Origin: Amycolatopsis benzoatilytica AK 16/65
Lineage (GTDB): Bacteria; Actinomycetota; Actinomycetes; Mycobacteriales; Pseudonocardiaceae
Length of the DNA stretch: 64,000 bases
NCBI RefSeq assembly: GCF_000383915.1
Contig: NZ_KB912942.1
Coordinates: 2,330,561-2,394,560 of the forward strand
Direction of reading: 5' to 3'
Part shown: positions 55,250 through 64,000 of the stretch, piece after piece
Layout of the letters: each line of letters begins with the position of its first letter
Position numbering within the stretch: the stretch's first letter is position 1
The notes under the pieces: generated by a model
Databases searched by the model: none
The model's input: only the letters and a program-made list of their open reading frames with translations
Told to the model about the DNA's origin: nothing
Position numbers and translations under genes: made by a program

Positions 55250-56595
55250 GCACTATCCCCGAACCGAACCCGTTGCTGGAGCTCAGCCCGCAAGACCTGC
55301 GGGCGCACGCCGCCGCCGCGCTGACGCGCGCGCGGAAACGCAGCGTGGCCCTCACCGACGCGGTGGACGACGACGATCTCGTCCGCCAGCACTCGAAGCT
55401 GATGTCCCCGCTGGTCTGGGACCTCGCGCACATCGGCAGCCAGGAAGAGCTGTGGCTGGTCCGGGACGTCGGCGGCCGCGCCGCGCTCCGCCCGGACATC
55501 GACGACCTTTACGACGCGTTCCAGCACGCCCGCTCGGACCGTCCGGCGCTGCCGCTGCTGGGCCCGGCCGAGGCGCGCGCGTACGTCAAGGAAGTCCGCG
55601 AGAAAGCCTTCGACGTATTGGAAACCGCCCCGCTCGAAGGCCGGCGGCTGACCGAAAGCGCGTTCGCGTTCGGCATGATCACCCAGCACGAACAGCAGCA
55701 CGACGAGACGATGCTGGCCACTCACCAGCTCCGCAAGGGCGAGCCGGTCCTGCACGCAGCCGAACCGCCGCGTGCCCCGGCGCGTCGATTGCCGCCCGAG
55801 GTGCTCGTGCCGGGAGGCGCGTTCACCATGGGCACCACCGCCGAACCGTGGGCGCTGGACAACGAACGCCCCGCACACCAGGTCGACGTCCCGGCCTTCG
55901 TTCTCGACACCGCCCCGGTCACCTGCGGTGCGTACCTCGAGTTCCTGGACTCGGGCGGATACCACGACCGGCGGTTCTGGACCGAGCCCGGCTGGGCCTA
56001 CCGGCAGGAGCACGACATCACCGCGCCCCGGTTCTGGCACCGCGAACCGGACGGCTGGTGGCGCACCCGCTTCGGGGTGCGCGAGCGGGTGCCGCGGAAC
56101 GAGCCGGTCGTGCACGTCTCGTATTACGAGGCGGACGCGTACGCGCGCTGGGCCGGGAAGCGGCTGCCCACCGAGGCGGAGTGGGAGAAAGCCGCCCGGT
56201 ACGACCCGGCGTCCGGCCGGTCGCGGCGGTACCCGTGGGGCGACGAGGAGCCGACCGCCGAGCACGCCAACCTCGGGCAACGCCATCTGCGCCCGGCCGA
56301 GGCCGGGGCGTATCCGGCGGGCGCGTCGCCGTTGGGCGTGCACCAGCTGATCGGCGACGTCTGGGAATGGACCAGCACCGACTTCCACGGCTATCCGGGC
56401 TTCGCGGCCTTCCCGTACCGGGAATACTCGGAAGTGTTCTTCGGCCCGGAGTACAAAGTGCTGCGCGGCGGCTCGTTCGGCACCGACGCGGCGGCGATCC
56501 GGGGCACGTTCCGCAACTGGGACTATCCGATCCGGCGGCAGATCTTCTCCGGATTCCGGTGCGCACGCGATCCGCGCCCGGGCGAGGCGGGTTGA
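55246..56595 (+). CDS. egtB: Iron-dependent sulfoxide synthase EgtB
   Basis: 449 residues. Joins gamma-glutamylcysteine to hercynine with O2. N-terminal DinB-like helices provide the iron ligands His62 (WDLAHIGSQEELW), His148 and His152 (MITQHEQQHDETM). The C-terminal formylglycine-enzyme-like domain runs from about 185 (VLVPGGAFTMGTTAEPWALDNERPAHQVDVPAF) through KRLPTEAEWEKAARYDP to VLRGGSFGTDAAAIRGTFRNWDYPIRRQIFSGFRCAR. GAGGAG before the ATG. Needed with EgtA, C and D for ergothioneine, a thiol antioxidant. Confidence 0.96.
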   Translation: MSTIPEPNPLLELSPQDLRAHAAAALTRARKRSVALTDAVDDDDLVRQHSKLMSPLVWDLAHIGSQEELWLVRDVGGRAALRPDIDDLYDAFQHARSDRPALPLLGPAEARAYVKEVREKAFDVLETAPLEGRRLTESAFAFGMITQHEQQHDETMLATHQLRKGEPVLHAAEPPRAPARRLPPEVLVPGGAFTMGTTAEPWALDNERPAHQVDVPAFVLDTAPVTCGAYLEFLDSGGYHDRRFWTEPGWAYRQEHDITAPRFWHREPDGWWRTRFGVRERVPRNEPVVHVSYYEADAYARWAGKRLPTEAEWEKAARYDPASGRSRRYPWGDEEPTAEHANLGQRHLRPAEAGAYPAGASPLGVHQLIGDVWEWTSTDFHGYPGFAAFPYREYSEVFFGPEYKVLRGGSFGTDAAAIRGTFRNWDYPIRRQIFSGFRCARDPRPGEAG

Positions 56596-56600
56596 GCGAG

Positions 56601-57365
56601 ATGTGCCGTCACCTCGCCTACTTGGGCGCACCGGTGTCGCCGGCCGAACTGGTGTTCGCCGCGCCGCACGCCTTGCTCGTGCAGTCCTACGCACCGCGGG
56701 ACATGCGCGGCGGCGGCTCGGTGAACGCCGACGGCTTCGGCCTCGGCTGGTATCCGGAGCCGGGCGCGCTGCCGCAGCGCTACCGCCGCCGCGAGCCGCT
56801 TTGGACCGACCAGACACTGCCCTCTCTCGTCGCGTCGGTGCGTACCAGGGCGTTCGTCGCGGCGGTGCGCAACGGCACCACCGGAATGCCCGTCACCGAA
56901 GCGGCTGCCGCGCCGTTCGCGGAGGGCCGTTGGCTCTTCAGCCACAACGGCGTCGTGCGAGGCTGGCCTGGGTCGATGCGCGGACTGGCCGGGCAGCTCG
57001 ACGTCACCGAGCTGTTCACGCTGGAAGCGCCGACCGATTCCGTCCTGCTGTGGGCGCTGCTGCGTGCTCGGCTGACCGCGGGGGAGGAACCGCTCGACGC
57101 GGTGGCCGCTCTCGTCCGCGACGTCGAGGCGGTCGCACCGGGCTCCCGGCTGAATTTCCTTCTCACCGACGGCCAGACGCTGGTCGGCACCGCCTGGACG
57201 CACTCGTTGTCGCTGCGCTGCACCGAAACCGGGGTGGTGCTGGCGTCCGAACCGTGCGATCCGGATCCGGTCTGGACCGCGGTGCCGGAGCACCACGCCG
57301 TGCGCGTCACCGCGGACGGCGTCGACGTCATTCCCCTGAACCTGGAACGGAGCATCGCCCGATGA
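56601..57365 (+). CDS. egtC: Gamma-glutamyl hercynylcysteine sulfoxide hydrolase EgtC
   Basis: 254 residues, class II (Ntn) amidotransferase fold. The ATG at 56601 is chosen over a TTG 9 bp earlier because it yields MCRHLAYLG, whose Cys2 becomes the N-terminal nucleophile after Met removal. SVNADGFGLGWYPEPG, FVAAVRNGTTGMPVTEAAAAPFAEGRWLFSHNGVVRGW and LNFLLTDGQTLVGTAWTHSLSLR follow the family. Removes the glutamyl group from the EgtB product. Its stop overlaps the egtD ATG. Confidence 0.95.
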   Translation: MCRHLAYLGAPVSPAELVFAAPHALLVQSYAPRDMRGGGSVNADGFGLGWYPEPGALPQRYRRREPLWTDQTLPSLVASVRTRAFVAAVRNGTTGMPVTEAAAAPFAEGRWLFSHNGVVRGWPGSMRGLAGQLDVTELFTLEAPTDSVLLWALLRARLTAGEEPLDAVAALVRDVEAVAPGSRLNFLLTDGQTLVGTAWTHSLSLRCTETGVVLASEPCDPDPVWTAVPEHHAVRVTADGVDVIPLNLERSIAR

Positions 57366-58333
57366 CCGAGGCAGACCTGGAAAGCCATCGCAGCGACGTG
57401 GCCGCCGAACTGCGCGCGGACGTGCGCGAGGGTCTCACCGCAGCGCAGAAGTGGTTGCCGCCCAAGTGGTTTTACGACGCTGAAGGCAGCAAGCTGTTCG
57501 AGGAGATCACCGCACTGCCGGAGTACTACCCGACGCGCAGCGAGCGGGAGGTGCTCGCCGGACGGGCGGCCGAGATCGCCGAGCTCACCGGCGCGCACAC
57601 GCTCGTCGAACTGGGTTCGGGGTCGAGTGAGAAAACGCGGCTGCTGCTGGACGCGCTGACCGCGCACGGCACGCTCGAATCGTTCGTGCCGATGGACGTG
57701 TCGGAATCCGCGCTGGCCGAAGCCGCCACCGCGATCTCGGCGGACTACCCGAAGCTGGAGGTCCGCGGCGTCGTCGGCGACTTCACCCGGCATCTGCAGC
57801 TGCTGCCCGGCACCTCGCCGCGAGTCGTCGCCTTCCTCGGCGGCACGATCGGCAACTTCCTGCCCGGCGAACGCGCGGAGTTCCTGCACTCCGTGCGCGA
57901 AGTGCTCGACGAGGGGGAGTGGCTGCTGCTCGGCACCGACCTGGTCAAGGACCGGGACACGCTGGAGCGGGCGTACGACGATTCGGCGGGCGTCACCGCG
58001 GCGTTCAACCGGAACGTGCTGCGCGTGATCAACGCGGAGCTGGACGCGGACTTCGACCCGGACGACTTCGACCACGTCGCGTACTGGAATGCCGACCAGG
58101 AGTGGATCGAGATGCGGCTGCGCGCCCGCCGCCCGCTGCAGGTGCGGATTCCCGGCGCGGACCTGGTGGTGCCGTTCGCCGAAGGCGAGCACATCCGCAC
58201 CGAGGTGTCCGCGAAGTTCCGCGCCGCCGGAGTCGAGGCGGAACTGGGCGCCGCGGGTTTCGCGCTGGAACGGTGGTGGACCGACTCCCGGCAGCGGTTC
58301 GGCGTGAGTTTGGCAAGATCGGTCCGTGCGTAA
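57362..58333 (+). CDS. egtD: L-histidine N(alpha)-methyltransferase EgtD
   Basis: 323 residues. Trimethylates histidine to hercynine with SAM. Signatures: ALPEYYPTRSEREVL near 57-71, SAM site TLVELGSGSSEKTRLLLDAL near 80-99, VAFLGGTIGNFLPGERAEFLHSVREVL and VLRVINAELDADFDPDDFDHVAYWNADQEWIEMRL. First enzyme of the pathway but last gene of the operon, with ATGA overlap to egtC. The PLP-dependent EgtE that usually completes the set is not here. Confidence 0.97.
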   Translation: MTEADLESHRSDVAAELRADVREGLTAAQKWLPPKWFYDAEGSKLFEEITALPEYYPTRSEREVLAGRAAEIAELTGAHTLVELGSGSSEKTRLLLDALTAHGTLESFVPMDVSESALAEAATAISADYPKLEVRGVVGDFTRHLQLLPGTSPRVVAFLGGTIGNFLPGERAEFLHSVREVLDEGEWLLLGTDLVKDRDTLERAYDDSAGVTAAFNRNVLRVINAELDADFDPDDFDHVAYWNADQEWIEMRLRARRPLQVRIPGADLVVPFAEGEHIRTEVSAKFRAAGVEAELGAAGFALERWWTDSRQRFGVSLARSVRA

Positions 58334-58802
58334 CCCTCTCGCGGCGTTCGCCCGCAAGCTCGGCACCCGGCCCCGGCTCATGGCGGCGTCGCGTGCCGTG
58401 ATCGTGACCGACCGGTTGTTGCACCGCTGGTTCGGCGGCCGGATCAGCCTGGTCGGGCTGGCCGGTCTGCCCTCCCTGCGGCTCACCACGACCGGACGGC
58501 GCAGCGGCCTGCCCCGCAGCACGAACCTGCTGTACTACCCGCACGGCGACGAATTCGTGCTCACCGGCTCGAATTGGGGCCGCCCGAAGAACCCGGCCTG
58601 GACCTACAACCTGCGAGCGAACCCGCAGGCGACGGTCGCGCTGCGCGGCCGGGAGGCGGAGGTCAAGGCGCGGGAACTGGCGGGTGACGAGTACGCCCGG
58701 ATGTGGACGGAACTGCTGGAGTTCTGGCCGGGGTACGAGATGGAACGGAAGGCGGCCGGGCGGGAGTTGCCGGTGTTCGTGCTGACCCGGGTGTCGAGCT
58801 GA
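58326..58802 (+). CDS. Nitroreductase-family deazaflavin-dependent oxidoreductase (Ddn-like)
   Basis: 158 residues, GTG start overlapping the end of egtD by 8 bp. The fold follows the Ddn/DUF385 family: LTTTGRRSGLPRSTNLLYYPHGDEFVLTGSNWGRPKNPAWTYNLRANPQATVALRGREAEVKARELAGDEYARMWTELLEFWPGYEMERKAAGRELPVFVLTRV. Binds F420H2 and reduces quinones or nitro compounds in characterised members. Translational coupling to egtD suggests co-expression with ergothioneine genes, perhaps as a shared redox-stress response (inference). Confidence 0.88.
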   Translation: MRNPLAAFARKLGTRPRLMAASRAVIVTDRLLHRWFGGRISLVGLAGLPSLRLTTTGRRSGLPRSTNLLYYPHGDEFVLTGSNWGRPKNPAWTYNLRANPQATVALRGREAEVKARELAGDEYARMWTELLEFWPGYEMERKAAGRELPVFVLTRVSS

Positions 58803-59093
58803 CCGGACGCTCGGTCGGCCCGCTGACGCCGGTGCGTCCCAGCTGACCGGGCGCTCGGATGGCCACTGATGGGCCGGGCACCGACCTGCCGGAGCCCGTC
58901 CCCAGCGGCACTGATCAGGCGAGGCCGGGTCGGCCACTGCATCCTCGGCCAGGCCCGAGGCGTGGACGACGCGACCGCGGCGCACCTGATCGACCTCAAG
59001 GCTCCCGCCGACGGCCAGGCCTTCCAGCCGGACAAGCAACCGTTCGGTTCGCCTGCCAAACCCTGAACCGGCGGCGTTCCGGCCGGTGCGCGA
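58803..59093. other. Spacer with a short direct repeat
   Basis: Two 24-bp near-identical segments (58797-58820 and 58841-58864; 21 of 24 match; consensus AGCTGACCGGRCGCTCGG then GGCC) lie 44 bp apart at and after the end of the Ddn-like gene. A 65-codon frame at 58869-59066 has no RBS or recognised domain and I do not call it. Confidence 0.5.
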
Positions 59094-59134
59094 AAGGGCC
59101 CCTGGAGAGAACCAGATTCTCTCCAGGGGCCCTT
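59094..59134. terminator. Perfect 18-bp-stem bidirectional terminator
   Basis: Arms 59094-59111 (AAGGGCCCCTGGAGAGAA) and 59117-59134 with a 5-nt loop, between the convergent egt operon and acn. Confidence 0.9.
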
Positions 59135-59160
59135 CGCCTGCGCTACGACCGGGATATCGG

Positions 59161-62399
<3,239 letters not shown>

Positions 62400-63782
62400 G
62401 TGATGGTCCGGCGGGGACGGTCCGGAACAGCGAACGCGGCGACGGTGCACGGCGCCGGCGTGCGGCGCGGCATCACGGTGGCCGCGTTCACCCTGGTGGC
62501 GCTGCTCGGCGCCACCAGCACCGGTCTCGCGGTGCCCCCGCCGCCGCCGAACCCGAGCGACTCCGACATCAACTCGGCGAAGGGCGACGCCAACGCCAAG
62601 GCGGGCGAGGTCGGCCGGCTCACCAATCAGCTCGCCCAAGCCGAACAGAAGCTCAGCACGCTGCAGGACGACGTCGAGCTCAAGCAGGAACAGGCCATGA
62701 AGGCGCTGGTCGACCTGCAGACCGCGCAGGACGCGGCCACCCAGGCGCAGAACGACGCGAAGTCGGCGCGCCAAGAGGCGGACGCGGCGGCGGGTGCGAT
62801 CGAGAAGGCCCGCGCGGACGCCAAGAAGTTCGCCGCTGCCAGCTTCGAGCAAGGCAGCACGATCGGGTCGGTCTCGGCGTACCTGACTTCGGACAGCCCG
62901 AAGGACCTGCTCGCCCGCGCCCAGCTGCTCGACTCGATCAGCGGCTCGCGGATCAACGCGATGGACCGCCTCCAGCAGGCCCAGACCGACAAGTCCAACA
63001 AGGACGCTGCGGCGCGCAAGGCGCTGGACGTCGCGCGGCAGAAGCAGGACGCGGCGACCCGGGCGAAGGGCAACGCCGACGCCGCGCAGGCGGCGGCGGT
63101 GTCCTCGCAGCAAGCGCAGGCGGCGCAGAACACTCAGCTCGAAGCCAGCAAGAACTCCGTCGAGCAGCAGCTGTACGCGGCGCAGGCCAAGGTCAGCGGC
63201 CTGCAGGGACAGCGGCAGCGCTACCAGGACTGGCTGGCACAGAAGCAGCGCGAGGACGAAGAGCGCGCCCGCCAGGCGGCTCTGCGCGCAGCAGCCAACA
63301 GCGGCGGCAACGACAACGGCAATGACGACGGCGGCCCCAGCCGTCCGGCTCCGGCAGCGGGCAGCTCGATCGAAGCCGTCATCGCGCGAGCTCTTGCACA
63401 GGTGGGCATGCCTTACGCGTGGGGTGGCGGCACCGGCAGCGGCCCGAGCCGCGGCATCCGCGACGGCGGCGTGGCCGACCAGTACGGCGACTACCGCAAG
63501 ATCGGCTTCGACTGCTCCGGCCTGATGATCTACGCCTTCGCCGGTGTGCAGGGCCTGCCGCACTACAGCGGCTACCAGTACACCGCCGGCCGGCGCGTGC
63601 CGCTGTCGCAGATGCGGCGTGGGGACATGCTGTTCTGGGGCGGCTCGGGCGGCATCCACCACGTCGCGCTCTACCTGGGCAACGGGCAGATGGTCGAAGC
63701 CCCGCAGTCCGGCTCATACGTGCGGGTCACCTCGGTGCGCTACGGCGGCATCATGCCGTACGCGACCCGGCTCATCGGGTGA
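62400..63782 (+). CDS. RipA-like NlpC/P60 peptidoglycan endopeptidase
   Basis: 460 residues; GTG with GGAGG 9 nt upstream. N-terminal signal region (GITVAAFTLVALLGATSTGLAV), a long coiled coil of about 50-300 rich in Ala, Gln and Lys (two helical stretches, first SDINSAKGDANAKAGEVGRLTNQLAQAEQKLSTLQDDVELKQEQAMKALV), a disordered GGNDNGNDDGGPSRPAPAAG linker, and the NlpC/P60 domain from about 325. The catalytic Cys is in IGFDCSGLMIYAF, His in GGIHHVALYLGNG. Domain order and position divergent from acn match mycobacterial RipA, which splits septal peptidoglycan during cell separation. Coiled coil should bind an activator or hold the enzyme inactive. Confidence 0.93.
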   Translation: MMVRRGRSGTANAATVHGAGVRRGITVAAFTLVALLGATSTGLAVPPPPPNPSDSDINSAKGDANAKAGEVGRLTNQLAQAEQKLSTLQDDVELKQEQAMKALVDLQTAQDAATQAQNDAKSARQEADAAAGAIEKARADAKKFAAASFEQGSTIGSVSAYLTSDSPKDLLARAQLLDSISGSRINAMDRLQQAQTDKSNKDAAARKALDVARQKQDAATRAKGNADAAQAAAVSSQQAQAAQNTQLEASKNSVEQQLYAAQAKVSGLQGQRQRYQDWLAQKQREDEERARQAALRAAANSGGNDNGNDDGGPSRPAPAAGSSIEAVIARALAQVGMPYAWGGGTGSGPSRGIRDGGVADQYGDYRKIGFDCSGLMIYAFAGVQGLPHYSGYQYTAGRRVPLSQMRRGDMLFWGGSGGIHHVALYLGNGQMVEAPQSGSYVRVTSVRYGGIMPYATRLIG

Positions 63783-64000
63783 GCGGGCTCCAGACGTACG
63801 GCGTGGTCTCGGTGACCGCGGTGAAGCCGAGCCGTTCCAGAATCGGCCGGCTGGTCGGCAGCGCGTCCACCTGCAGGTAGGCGATCCCGCGGGCGCGCGC
63901 CGCGCCGACCCGGTGCGAGACGAGCGCTCGGTACAGCCCCCGCCCGCGCCACCCCGGCAGCGTCGCGCCGCCCCACAGGCCGGCGAATCCGGTGCCCGGG
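63772..64000 (-). CDS. GNAT-family N-acetyltransferase, C-terminal part
   Basis: The gene continues past the window edge; about 75 C-terminal residues are present. Reading on the minus strand: GLWGGATLPGWRGRGLYRALVSHRVGAARARGIAYLQVDALPTSRPILERLGF, then VTETTPYVW and stop. WRGRGLYRAL is the acetyl-CoA pyrophosphate-binding loop (Q/RxxGxG/A) and PTSRPILERLGF the typical last helix-strand. Overlaps the 3' end of the RipA-like gene by 11 bp, convergent. Substrate unknown. Confidence 0.85.
   Translation of the reverse strand, partial: PGTGFAGLWGGATLPGWRGRGLYRALVSHRVGAARARGIAYLQVDALPTSRPILERLGFTAVTETTPYVWSPLTR

Noticed and set aside
58869..59066. 65-codon ORF after the Ddn-like gene
   Set aside because: No RBS, no domain, and it lies in repeat-bearing spacer DNA before the terminator.

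Overview
The window is high-GC actinomycete DNA. Third codon positions are almost all G or C, GTG and TTG starts are common, and it carries mycobacterial-type modules: ergothioneine genes, an EspG/PPE-like set, and acn beside a RipA-like hydrolase. Together with the 2-methylisoborneol genes and several betaine and sarcosine genes this suggests a filamentous Pseudonocardiaceae member such as Amycolatopsis. That placement is inference; there is no rRNA in the window. I saw no tRNA, rRNA, insertion sequence, prophage or CRISPR array.

Layout. 1-767: tail of a secreted trypsin-like protease and a snapalysin-type protease. 844-5646 (minus): one operon for geranyl diphosphate C-methyltransferase, 2-methylisoborneol synthase and two family 2B encapsulin shell proteins, i.e. 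a protein-shelled terpene compartment. 6003-12593: MFS exporter with a divergent regulator, a receptor-like Ser/Thr kinase, and a TetR repressor facing an FAD monooxygenase across a double palindrome. 12700-18648: three luciferase-like (LLM) monooxygenases, a deazaflavin-type reductase and a zinc-less quinone reductase, with two gene relics (aminoglycoside phosphotransferase, ABC ATPase). 18973-29906: mixed housekeeping genes (MFS, MsrA, LysR/EamA pair, small regulator with membrane protein, DsbA-like protein, polysaccharide lyase, signal peptidase I, enoyl-CoA hydratase, HD phosphohydrolase, L,D-transpeptidase).

30040-41759 is a catabolic island. A three-component Rieske oxygenase (oxygenase, ferredoxin, FAD reductase) of the glycine betaine demethylase type is followed by a GntR regulator, the heterotetrameric sarcosine oxidase genes soxBDAG, purU and a dimethylglycine oxidase-like flavoprotein. 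Read together they could strip glycine betaine to glycine and dispose of the methyl carbons through tetrahydrofolate and formate. 41822-46715 holds an aldo/keto reductase, a truncated binding-protein-like membrane protein, a conserved actinobacterial protein and two CNNM/CorC-type membrane proteins.

47671-51262: an AcnR-like TetR regulator, a small type VII secretion-associated set (PE-like, PPE-like, EspG) and a prolyl aminopeptidase. 51329-53575: amino-acid dehydrogenase with divergent LysR. 53769-58802: ergothioneine operon egtA-(small ORF)-egtB-egtC-egtD followed by a deazaflavin-dependent reductase. 59161-64000: aconitase, a RipA-like NlpC/P60 hydrolase and the end of a GNAT gene. Near-identical 16-bp operators lie before both the acnR-like gene and aconitase, linking two loci that are about 11 kb apart here.

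Many convergent gene pairs are separated by long, near-perfect hairpins, and several divergent pairs share obvious inverted-repeat operators; these are listed individually.
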